In this document: piece after piece, positions 22,656-29,767 of the stretch
Layout of the letters: every line of letters begins with the position of its first letter
Numbering within the stretch: the stretch's first letter is position 1
NCBI GenBank assembly: GCA_051745835.1
Contig: JBNJEL010000002.1
Location: 1-39,966 of the forward strand
Length of the DNA stretch: 39,966 nucleotides
DNA from: JBNJEL01 sp051745835
GTDB lineage: Bacteria > Bacillota > Halanaerobiia > Halobacteroidales > Acetohalobiaceae
Reading direction: 5' to 3'
Translations under genes and position numbers: made by a program
Notes under the pieces: generated by a model
Told to the model about the DNA's origin: nothing
Seen by the model: the letters and a program-made list of their open reading frames with translations, nothing else
Databases searched by the model: none

Positions 22656-22707
22656 ATTGTCTCCATTACTTCGTAAAAGATATATTTAACGAAGTAATGG
22701 AGACAAT
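22656..22707. repeat. 52-bp inverted repeat containing a dif-like Xer recombination site
   Basis: The arms ATTGTCTCCATTACTTCGT (22656-22674) and ACGAAGTAATGGAGACAAT (22689-22707) are perfect inverted repeats around a 14-base AT-rich centre. The inner 28 bases (22668-22695) have the layout of a dif site: ACTTCGTAAAA, central GATATA, then TTTAACGAAGT (11+6+11). The left arm and centre closely resemble the B. subtilis dif sequence as I remember it. The repeat ends 7 bases before the Shine-Dalgarno sequence of the tyrosine recombinase gene. A possible promoter, TTGTCT (22657-22662) and TATATT (22681-22686), lies inside it. Confidence 0.7.
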
Positions 22708-22726
22708 AAAGTTAAGGAGGATTATA

Positions 22727-23659
22727 ATGAAAGAAATAAATTATCAAACTGGAATTAAAAGTTTTACTAAATATCTAATTGCTGAACGAGGTTACTCTCA
22801 ATTAACCGTTAAACAGTATAAACATGACTTACTGAAGTTTGGTAATTATTTAGAAGAAGAATTTGATTATAATTTGGATAAAACTAATATCGAAGATATA
22901 TCTCAATTTGAAGTCAGTGAATTTTTAAGTGATATTATCTTAATTGATGATAACAGTCCAGCGACAAGAAATAGAAAATTATATAGTCTACGCTCTTTTT
23001 TTGCTTACTTTAAGAAACGTAGAATAATTTCAGAAAATCCTACTGATACCATTGAAGCAACTAAGTCTAATCTTCAATCTGAACCAATCTATCTTAAAAA
23101 AGAAGATATCGAAAAATATATTACTGCTATTGAAGAGTATGATTCTAAATATCGCAATAGAGACTTAGCTATCAATAAAATATTTCTCTACTGTGGTTTA
23201 AGAATTTTAGAGTTAGTTAATCTCAATGTAGAAGATATTAATTTTAATGATTATTCTATCAAATTTTATGGTAAGGGGAATAAAGAGCGCTATGTTCCAT
23301 TACATAAAGAGGTTGTTACTGCAATTAAGAATTACTTACCAAAACGAGAACAGATAACACCTAAGAATGAAGATGCTAAACAGGCACTCTTCTTATCTAA
23401 TCGAGGACGTAGAATATCTGAGCGTACAATTCAAAAAATGGTAAAAAAATATGCTAAGCAAGCTGGAGTTCGTAATGCTAGCAAAATTACACCGCATAAA
23501 TTAAGACATACCTTTGCTTCGTTACTTTACCAACGTACTAAAGACCTACGTATTCTGCAAGATTTATTAGGACATAGTAATATTTCGACTACTCAAATCT
23601 ATACTCATACTGATAAAGAACAACGTAAAGATGCTATTAATCAAATGCCTAACTTATAA
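22727..23659 (+). CDS. Tyrosine recombinase, XerC/XerD family
   Basis: A 310-residue recombinase of typical Xer length. The N-terminal SAM-like core-binding domain spans about 5-95 (SPATRNRKLYSLRSFFAYF). The catalytic domain has the full active-site set: Arg in CGLRILELVNL, Lys in YGKGNKERYVPL, His-x-x-Arg in HKLRHTFAS, His in LGHSNISTTQIYTH, and the nucleophile Tyr in QIYTH. Such enzymes resolve chromosome dimers at dif. The frame opens at 22697 inside the inverted repeat, but AAGGAGG at 22714-22720 selects the ATG at 22727. Whether it is XerC, XerD or a single-recombinase type cannot be decided from this window. Confidence 0.9.
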   Translation: MKEINYQTGIKSFTKYLIAERGYSQLTVKQYKHDLLKFGNYLEEEFDYNLDKTNIEDISQFEVSEFLSDIILIDDNSPATRNRKLYSLRSFFAYFKKRRIISENPTDTIEATKSNLQSEPIYLKKEDIEKYITAIEEYDSKYRNRDLAINKIFLYCGLRILELVNLNVEDINFNDYSIKFYGKGNKERYVPLHKEVVTAIKNYLPKREQITPKNEDAKQALFLSNRGRRISERTIQKMVKKYAKQAGVRNASKITPHKLRHTFASLLYQRTKDLRILQDLLGHSNISTTQIYTHTDKEQRKDAINQMPNL

Positions 23660-23697
23660 AACTAATCTCCCTCTTTTATCTAATTAATCATAATGTC

Positions 23698-23739
23698 AAG
23701 AGCTAACAATGAATACAATTAATTAGATTAGCTCTTTTT
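23698..23739 (+). terminator. Terminator after the recombinase gene, with an alternative pairing
   Basis: AAGAGCTAA (23698-23706) pairs with TTAGCTCTT (23728-23736), then TTT. A competing helix, TCTAATTAAT (23679-23688) with ATTAATTAGA (23718-23727), would enclose the left arm and touch the right one. The next gene starts 16 bases downstream. Confidence 0.7.
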
Positions 23740-23755
23740 CAAGGAGGGAACTTTC

Positions 23756-25303
23756 ATCTTCAAAAAACAGACTCTACTTCAAGGTGCATTTGTATTAATG
23801 ATTGCTGGGTTAATTAATCGAGTATTAGGTTTTAGTTTAAGATTAATCCTAGTAAGAACTATTGGCGATCAAGGGATTGGACTATTTCAGATGGTCTTCC
23901 CTATCTTTATCACCTTCTCTATTATAGCTACTTGTAGTTTATCAGTAGCTATCTCTAAATTTATTTCGGAGCGAGTGAGTCAGAATAATTATCAAGAAAG
24001 TCTACAATTATTAAAGATTGCAATTGGATTTGGTATTACTAGCGGAACACTATTTACGGCTCTACTCTACTTTAATGCTCCTATCTTAGCAAAATATGTA
24101 TTAAATAATCCTCGAACCGAACTATTACTAAAAGCTATTGCTCCTGCCCTATTCTTTATGACTATTGCTTCTATGTTAAGAGGATTCTTTCAAGGTTTAA
24201 GAATGATGACTCCGACAGCTACAGCTCAAATTATCGAGCAGATTACTAGAATTATTGTAACTTTAATCTTAATTAAGAACTTATTAGATTACTCTTTACA
24301 ATATCAAGTTTCCGGAGCAATTTTAGGAATTAGTGCGGGGGAAGCGTTAGGATTAGTAACCTTAATCTTAATCTTTATTAAAGTTAAAAGTGATATTAAA
24401 GATCAATTACAAACTAGTCAACCAACCACTAATAATTGGAGTCTACTAAAAGATTTAATCAAATTTGGTTTTCCAATCACTATCGGTAAAGTAGTTACTT
24501 CATTAATTTATAGCTTAGAAGCTATCTTAATTCCTTTGCGTTTGCAGGCAGCAGGATTATCAGTTGCGGAATCGACTAGTTTATATGGTCAGTTATCAGG
24601 AATGGTCTTACAAGTAATTCATCTGCCTACTATTATTACTGTAGCTATTACTTCTAGCTTAATTCCGGCTATCTCCGAAGCTATGTCAGTTAACAATCAA
24701 TCACGCTTACATGATCACTACCAACAAGCATTAAGATTAACAATTTACGCTGGTCTACCGGCAGTAATTATCTTTTATCTACTCCCCCAAGAAATCTGTC
24801 AACTACTATTTAATTATCCGCAAGCTGGTGAAATTCTAAAGCTTTTCTCACTAGGAGCTATTTTTCTCTATATCTTACAGATCTTAAAGGGAGTTTTACA
24901 GGGGCTTGGCAGACCTAAAACTGTAGTCATCCATTCAGTAGTAGGATTAGTAGTAGAAGTAATCTTAATTTATACTTTAGTCAGTTTACCGCAGTTAGGT
25001 TTACAAGGAGCAATTATTGGAATTATAGGCAGATTTGTTATCATTACTATTTTACATTTAATAACTATTAATAATTTAATCGAAGCAAATCTAAATCTAA
25101 AACAATTAATCCTAAAACCGTTCTTAGCTGCAGTTACTTTAATCTCAACTCTGTTACCTCTTCATTCATACTTATTACACTTAAGTCAAAGCAACTTAGT
25201 TAGCATCATTGGCGCTACTTTTATCAGTCTAGTTGGTTATTTACTTACTTTGATTTTAACTGGCGGAATCACTCGTCAAGATATCAGACGTATCTTTAAC
25301 TAA
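23756..25303 (+). CDS. MurJ/SpoVB-type polysaccharide flippase (probable AUC start)
   Basis: A MATE/MOP-superfamily membrane protein of about 515 residues with roughly 14 helices. The opening KKQTLLQGAFVLMIAGLINRVLGF and RTIGDQGIGLFQMVFPIF are typical of SpoVB/YtgP proteins, which flip lipid-linked wall precursors. The first canonical start is ATG 23798, but that would remove the conserved KKQxxLxGA segment. AAGGAGG (23741-23747) lies 8 bases before an in-frame ATC at 23756, and no ATG, GTG, TTG or CTG occurs between the upstream stop (23729) and 23798. The end overlaps the end of the minus-strand TPR gene by 4 bases. It is the last + gene before the long minus-strand block. Confidence 0.87.
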   Translation: MFKKQTLLQGAFVLMIAGLINRVLGFSLRLILVRTIGDQGIGLFQMVFPIFITFSIIATCSLSVAISKFISERVSQNNYQESLQLLKIAIGFGITSGTLFTALLYFNAPILAKYVLNNPRTELLLKAIAPALFFMTIASMLRGFFQGLRMMTPTATAQIIEQITRIIVTLILIKNLLDYSLQYQVSGAILGISAGEALGLVTLILIFIKVKSDIKDQLQTSQPTTNNWSLLKDLIKFGFPITIGKVVTSLIYSLEAILIPLRLQAAGLSVAESTSLYGQLSGMVLQVIHLPTIITVAITSSLIPAISEAMSVNNQSRLHDHYQQALRLTIYAGLPAVIIFYLLPQEICQLLFNYPQAGEILKLFSLGAIFLYILQILKGVLQGLGRPKTVVIHSVVGLVVEVILIYTLVSLPQLGLQGAIIGIIGRFVIITILHLITINNLIEANLNLKQLILKPFLAAVTLISTLLPLHSYLLHLSQSNLVSIIGATFISLVGYLLTLILTGGITRQDIRRIFN

Positions 25304-25929
25304 TCGCGAAAAGTAGAAGCTGCGTCACCAGATTTTCCTACATAATAAAGTGCTTTAAAAATATTACCCTGCTTATAATTAACTGCTCCCAATAAAAAAT
25401 GAGTATACTTATTCTTTTCTATTGCTAAAGATTGGTGTAAAATATCTTCAGCTTTTTGATGCTTTTCTAATTCACTATAAACTGTAGCTAAATAATTATA
25501 AGACCAAATATTATTAGGATCTTGCTTAACTATCTGTTTAAATAACTTAAGCGAAGACTTATAGTTGTGATTAGCATAATGAGCGAAAGCAAGTTGATTT
25601 AAAGCTATCAAATCTTGGGGATGATTATTTAATTTTTCTTGATAATGATTTACAAATTCTTTTCTAGCATTATCTTCTATCTGATCATCTAATAAATCAA
25701 ATTCTTTCTTTGCTAAATCAATCTTGCCTATATTAGCATAACCAACTCCTAAACTAAAATGAGCTCTTAATTCTTCTTTTGTAGTTAACTCTCCTTCTTT
25801 GATTAATGATTGGTTATCTTCAACTACTGTCTGCCACTTCTGATTAATTTTACTTTGAGCTAATATAGCAGGAGTAATTACGCTTATAATTACTAAAATA
25901 ATAAGTAGACTAACTATAATTCTATTCAT
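25300..25929 (-). CDS. Exported tetratricopeptide repeat protein
   Basis: A 209-residue protein from the ATG at 25929, starting MNRIIVSLLIILVIISVITP with a signal peptide likely cut after AILA (about residue 24). Three or four TPR units follow, e.g. LIALNQLAFAHYANHNYKSS and WSYNYLATVYSELEKHQKAE. TPRs mediate protein contacts; the partner is unknown, and it presumably acts outside the cytoplasmic membrane. The frame continues upstream to 25998, but the signal peptide and a GGTGAT Shine-Dalgarno sequence favour 25929. Confidence 0.82.
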   Translation of the reverse strand: MNRIIVSLLIILVIISVITPAILAQSKINQKWQTVVEDNQSLIKEGELTTKEELRAHFSLGVGYANIGKIDLAKKEFDLLDDQIEDNARKEFVNHYQEKLNNHPQDLIALNQLAFAHYANHNYKSSLKLFKQIVKQDPNNIWSYNYLATVYSELEKHQKAEDILHQSLAIEKNKYTHFLLGAVNYKQGNIFKALYYVGKSGDAASTFRD

Positions 25930-25967
25930 TATTGATATCACCACTTTCAAATAATAATTGTTTAATT

Positions 25968-26007
25968 GCAAAAACGGCTGATGACATAAAACCACCAACC
26001 GTCTTTT
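25968..26007 (-). terminator. Probable terminator of hfq
   Basis: On the minus strand, GCAAAAGACGG pairs with CCGTTTTTGC with one bulged base across a loop of about 20 bases. The T run is part of the stem. Confidence 0.6.
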
Positions 26008-26014
26008 GCGAATC

Positions 26015-26266
26015 TTAACTTATCACTTCGTCTTCATCATTAGAATTAAATAGATCCTGTACAGGTTCTTGTGGAGTAATAGTAGAGATAGCATGTTTAT
26101 AGATCATTTGTTGTTGGTCTTCTGTATTTAAAATAACTGTAAAATTATCAAATCCTGTTACTTCACCACTCAATTGAAAGCCATTAACTAAATAAATTGT
26201 AACCTTAATCTTATCGCGTCGAACTTGATTTAAAAAACTATCCTGGAGATTAATTTGAGATGCCAT
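26015..26266 (-). CDS. hfq: RNA chaperone Hfq
   Basis: An 83-residue Sm-like protein that forms a hexameric ring and helps small RNAs pair with mRNAs. The Sm1 motif NLQDSFLNQVRRDKIKVTIY and onward is clear, with VNGFQLSGEVTGFDNFTVIL following, and YKHAISTI is the Sm2-like motif close to the canonical YKHAIST. The acidic C-terminal tail (SNDEDEVIS) is short. hfq near miaA and mutSL is the usual bacterial order, although four other genes intervene here. Confidence 0.97.
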   Translation of the reverse strand: MASQINLQDSFLNQVRRDKIKVTIYLVNGFQLSGEVTGFDNFTVILNTEDQQQMIYKHAISTITPQEPVQDLFNSNDEDEVIS

Positions 26267-26316
26267 ATGTAAACTAAACCTCCTTTATCTATTTATAACA
26301 TTAATTCTAGGTTTAA

Positions 26317-26511
26317 TTATTTATCTCCTGCAAATTCTTCATTTTTATCTCCATTACATAATAAACAATAGCCTTTAGTTAATGATTCTTCTCTTAACTC
26401 TAGAGCTGATAATTCCTTGCCCCGTTTAATTCCTCTTCTCTTTCCGTAGTAATAACCTAAATTATAGCTAATAATCAATCCGCTTACAATTAATATTAAA
26501 TTAATTAACAC
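26317..26511 (-). CDS. Small single-pass membrane protein with CxxC
   Basis: A 64-residue protein: an N-terminal membrane segment (LINLILIVSGLIISYNLGYY), a basic stretch YGKRRGIKRGKE, then KGYCLLCNGDKN with a CxxC pair on the cytoplasmic side. I do not recognise the family. The GTG start has AGGGTG 9 bases upstream and overlaps the 3' end of the UbiA-like gene by 11 bases, indicating translational coupling. hfq follows after 50 bases. Confidence 0.65.
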   Translation of the reverse strand: MLINLILIVSGLIISYNLGYYYGKRRGIKRGKELSALELREESLTKGYCLLCNGDKNEEFAGDK

Positions 26512-27085
26512 TAGATACTACACCCTGACCTTCTAATAACTTTACGACAATTGGAGTCAATAAGAAAGTAAGTAAACCTTTTACTAAATCTAAATGAAAA
26601 ACAGCTAATGTAATGAATATTATTGAGATTATTACCTGGCTTTTATCTAAACGGTGAGCTAAATTATTACGTAAGTTCTCTCCAGAGTAACGATAATCGA
26701 TCAAATCATCAACTAACTGAACTAAAGCAATAATTAATAGAGCTGAAATCAATTCTGGAACTGGTAACAAATAAACTCCTAGCCCCAACAAAATTAAACT
26801 TTCCTGATAAGCAGCTAATTGAGTAGGTAACTTTCTTGTTGGGTCATACCCCATACCTAAAATATAACTAGCCCAAAAAAGAGATAACGCCCAATCGCGA
26901 TGTAAAGCAGTAGCTAAAGATAGAGCTAATAAGCCATAAGGTAAAACTGCTCTTTCCCACTTAAGAGCTACTGTTTCTTTATTATCTAACTTATCTACCT
27001 CTTGATCTAGATAATCATCCATTAGCTTAATACTAATTCCGGTTAAGAAGATAGCTAAAATCTTCTCTACTATATCTACCTCCAT
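26501..27085 (-). CDS. UbiA-like integral membrane protein (short)
   Basis: A 194-residue membrane protein with about six hydrophobic segments. The first loop carries MDDYLDQEVDK, which resembles the NDxxDxxxD motif of UbiA prenyltransferases. A second motif, QLVDDLIDYRYSG, resembles their second Asp-rich loop. UbiA proteins attach polyprenyl chains to aromatic acceptors, but this one is about 100 residues shorter than usual, and no quinone genes lie nearby. Function is therefore uncertain. It lies in a tight operon between a small GTPase (23-base gap) and the CxxC membrane protein. Confidence 0.65.
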   Translation of the reverse strand: MEVDIVEKILAIFLTGISIKLMDDYLDQEVDKLDNKETVALKWERAVLPYGLLALSLATALHRDWALSLFWASYILGMGYDPTRKLPTQLAAYQESLILLGLGVYLLPVPELISALLIIALVQLVDDLIDYRYSGENLRNNLAHRLDKSQVIISIIFITLAVFHLDLVKGLLTFLLTPIVVKLLEGQGVVSSVN

Positions 27086-27108
27086 TAAGTATCCACCTAA
27101 CTTTCTGA

Positions 27109-27705
27109 TTAAATATTCTTTAGCAAAAAACTCTTAACCTTCTTAAAGCCACGCTGGTAGAGTGCAGAAATAGGAATAATCTGTTTAGAACTTAACTTCT
27201 GTTGTAAGTAAGTTAGATTATTAGCTGCTCCTTCTAAATCAATCTTATTGGCTAACAGTAAATAACACTTATCGCGACAGTAATTATAGATCTCTAAATC
27301 AAGACGGGGTAACTGTTTAATCGTATCTAACTTAATTAGATCAACTATATGTAGAATAATATCGGCTTGGCGTAGTTGTGCCAAAGTCTGAGCCATAGCA
27401 GTACGAATTTGATATTGTGAATGAATGCCTTCAATCAAACCGCAAGTATCGACTAACTCTAACTTCTTACTACCTTTTTTAGCCGGTAGTTGTAACTCGA
27501 TCTGTTGTACCTGTTTGGTAGTATGAGCCTGAGATGCAACTAATTCTTCTCGGGCAGTCTGCAATTGGTAGGTACGTTCAGATGAAAATCCCGCCGGTTG
27601 TTTAAGGGTTAACTTTAATTTTTCAACACCTAAATAATCAGCAAAATTAACTGTAAAACAGGTCTTGCCTGCATTTGTTTGTCCTACTACCAAAGATTTA
27701 GTCAT
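27109..27705 (-). CDS. Small P-loop GTPase of unknown role
   Basis: A 198-residue protein with a compact G domain: G1 VVGQTNAGKTCFTV (about 6-19), G3 LVDTCGLIEG, G4 LLANKIDLE and G5-like PISALYQRGF. The region between G1 and G3 (about 30-80) is longer than in Era or EngB and contains a basic Thr/Gln-rich stretch. It lacks a KH or other RNA-binding domain. No standard name fits. It is 17 bases downstream of the SpoVK-like ATPase gene, so the two NTPases are probably made together. Confidence 0.78.
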   Translation of the reverse strand: MTKSLVVGQTNAGKTCFTVNFADYLGVEKLKLTLKQPAGFSSERTYQLQTAREELVASQAHTTKQVQQIELQLPAKKGSKKLELVDTCGLIEGIHSQYQIRTAMAQTLAQLRQADIILHIVDLIKLDTIKQLPRLDLEIYNYCRDKCYLLLANKIDLEGAANNLTYLQQKLSSKQIIPISALYQRGFKKVKSFLLKNI

Positions 27706-27722
27706 TACTACTCGCCCCTTAC

Positions 27723-28676
27723 TTATTCTTCATCTAATTCTCTAAAATCTTGTGGTTGAATCATCATCAAATCGCGTCGAGAGCTTTTCTGTTCATTAAT
27801 AATCCGACTAGCCTGTAAACGAATTGCTCGTTCCATTAAGTTTCTGACTGTACGAGCATTACCGCTATCTGCTCCTCTATTACTCCGTTCTTTAGCCAGT
27901 AAGCGGTAAAGCTTATTCTTAGCTTTCTTACTTAACTTATATTCACGCTCTTGTAGCATTAGTTCGGCGATCTTAACTAACTCCTCTAAAGTATAATCTT
28001 CAAACTCTACCGTAATAGGAAATCTAGAATTAAGACCAGGATTAGTCTGTAAGAAGTCCTCCATCTCCTGGGGATAACCAGCTAAGATAATAATTAAATT
28101 ATCGCGATGATCTTCCATACCCTTAACTAAAGCATCAATTGACTCTTTACCAAAATCTCTAACTCCTCCTCTAGCTAATGAGTATGCCTCATCAATAAAA
28201 AGAATACCACCTAGCGCTTCTTTAATCATATCTTTTGTCTTTTGAGCAGTGTGACCAATATATTCACCGACTAAATCAGCTCTTTCCACTTCGGTTAGAT
28301 GTCCTTCGCTTAATAAACCTAACTCTTTAAATAGCTTACCAAAGATACGTGCTACAGTAGTCTTACCGGTGCCAGGATTACCTTTAAAGACCATATGCAT
28401 CACCAATGGTTCGGTAGCTAATCTCTTTTGACGCCTACGCTGCTGTACTTTAACAAAAGCCTCTAATTCTGCTACTAACTTCTTAATCTTCTCTAAACCA
28501 ATTAAATTATCTAATTCTGCTTTAATCTGATTTAATTTATTTTGAGTTGGAACGCTATAATTATCTTCTTGCAGCGCTAGATTACTACTATTTAACTTCT
28601 TAAAACTTTCTATAATCGATAACTCTCCCGCCTCTATCTTTTCCAATAAATTTCTAGTCATCAGTAGGCTACTCAC
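27723..28676 (-). CDS. spoVK: AAA+ ATPase, stage V sporulation protein K (SpoVK/CbbX type)
   Basis: A 317-residue protein of the CbxX/CfqX AAA+ family. After an N-terminal helical segment, LDNLIGLEKIKKLV leads into Walker A GNPGTGKTTVARIFGKLF (about 114-131). ERADLVGEYIGHTAQKT follows, Walker B is GGILFIDEAYSLARGG, and the arginine-finger region is NPGLNSRFP. GNARTVRNLMERAI marks sensor 2. SpoVK is needed for spore maturation in Bacillus, though the target is unknown. It heads an operon with the GTPase, UbiA-like and CxxC genes and hfq. GTG 28676 or ATG 28661 may be the start. Confidence 0.88.
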   Translation of the reverse strand: MSSLLMTRNLLEKIEAGELSIIESFKKLNSSNLALQEDNYSVPTQNKLNQIKAELDNLIGLEKIKKLVAELEAFVKVQQRRRQKRLATEPLVMHMVFKGNPGTGKTTVARIFGKLFKELGLLSEGHLTEVERADLVGEYIGHTAQKTKDMIKEALGGILFIDEAYSLARGGVRDFGKESIDALVKGMEDHRDNLIIILAGYPQEMEDFLQTNPGLNSRFPITVEFEDYTLEELVKIAELMLQEREYKLSKKAKNKLYRLLAKERSNRGADSGNARTVRNLMERAIRLQASRIINEQKSSRRDLMMIQPQDFRELDEE

Positions 28677-28741
28677 CCCTTTCTTAATTAGCGAGTAGTA
28701 GCTTTAATTATTATATGTAATGTAAGAGAAAGTGTGATAAT

Positions 28742-28775
28742 AAAAAAACTTCTGAGACATTTAATCTCAGAAGTT
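28742..28775 (-). terminator. Intrinsic terminator of miaA
   Basis: On the minus strand, AACTTCTGAGA (28775-28765) pairs perfectly with TCTCAGAAGTT (28757-28747), followed by T7. Confidence 0.95.
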
Positions 28776-28791
28776 AATTACTAATTAATCT

Positions 28792-29754
28792 TTATTCAAT
28801 TAATCTATGATCTTTATCAGCTAGCTCTTCTTTAATCAACTTTTCTACTTCAGTTACTAAATCAGCAAATTGATACTCAGCAGGGTTAAACCAGTGAATC
28901 TCTTCATCTTTTCTAAACCAAGTTAGCTGTCGTTTAGCAAAGTGACGGGTATTTCGTTTGATTAACCGAACTGCTTCTTCTAGGTCATACTCATCTTCGA
29001 AGTAACCAATCAACTCTTTATAACCTAAGCCCTGCATTGAAGTTAATTCACGGTCATAGCCAGCTTTATATAGCTCTCTTACTTCCTCAAGTAGTCCGTC
29101 TTCCATCATTAAATCCACCCGTTGATTAATCCGTTCGTACAGCTTGTCTCGTTTTCTGCGCAGTCCAATCTTAACTGCTCGGTACCGCGGTGGGCGCTCT
29201 TGAGCTTTCTTTTTATAGTAAGTAGTTGTCTTGCTTGTCTGTTGATAGACTTCAATTCCTCTAATTACCCTCCGGAGATCATTAGGATGAAGTTTATCAG
29301 CTAAGGTAGGGTCAATTTCCTTTAGTTTATCATGAACATATTCGGTACCGTGCTCCTCTGCTTCAGCTTCTAAGCGCTCTCTTAACTCCCAATCATTCTC
29401 CATATCGGGAAATAAGAAACCTTGAATTAAAGCTTTAATGTACAGACCAGTACCTCCAACTAAGAGCGGTAATTTCTCTTTAGCTACAATATCCGGAATT
29501 AACTCATCAACTCGTTCTTGAAAGTCAGCTACACTAAAATCTTCCTTGGGATCTAAGATATCAATCATATGATGTGGTATTCCTTGGCGTTCTTCAGGGG
29601 TTGGCTTAGCCGTACCGATATCCATACCGCGATAGACCTGCATCGAATCACCAGAGATGATCTCCCCGTTTAATCTAGCGGCTAATTCTAATGATAACTT
29701 AGTTTTACCTACAGCAGTCGGTCCAACAATTGCTACTAGCGGATCTTGTGTCAT
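28792..29754 (-). CDS. miaA: tRNA dimethylallyltransferase
   Basis: A 320-residue enzyme that adds dimethylallyl to N6 of A37 in tRNAs reading UNN codons, the substrate later methylthiolated by MiaB (also in this window). Walker A is VGPTAVGKTKLSLELA (about 10-25). Further motifs are SGDSMQVYRGMDIGTAKP, HHMIDILDP, LVGGTGLYIKAL and, in the C-terminal part, SMQGLGYKELI and RHFAKRQLTWFR. It follows mutL by 13 bases and ends the mutS-mutL-miaA operon. Confidence 0.97.
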   Translation of the reverse strand: MTQDPLVAIVGPTAVGKTKLSLELAARLNGEIISGDSMQVYRGMDIGTAKPTPEERQGIPHHMIDILDPKEDFSVADFQERVDELIPDIVAKEKLPLLVGGTGLYIKALIQGFLFPDMENDWELRERLEAEAEEHGTEYVHDKLKEIDPTLADKLHPNDLRRVIRGIEVYQQTSKTTTYYKKKAQERPPRYRAVKIGLRRKRDKLYERINQRVDLMMEDGLLEEVRELYKAGYDRELTSMQGLGYKELIGYFEDEYDLEEAVRLIKRNTRHFAKRQLTWFRKDEEIHWFNPAEYQFADLVTEVEKLIKEELADKDHRLIE

Positions 29755-29767
29755 TTTTTACCTCCTC

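Noticed and set aside
22656..22707. Inverted repeat as a transcription terminator
   Set aside because: It is not followed by a T run on either strand and a perfect terminator already lies at 22599-22634; the dif-like reading fits better.
29122..29304. Plus-strand frame inside miaA
   Set aside because: Antisense shadow of a clearly conserved gene, with no Shine-Dalgarno sequence or sensible protein.
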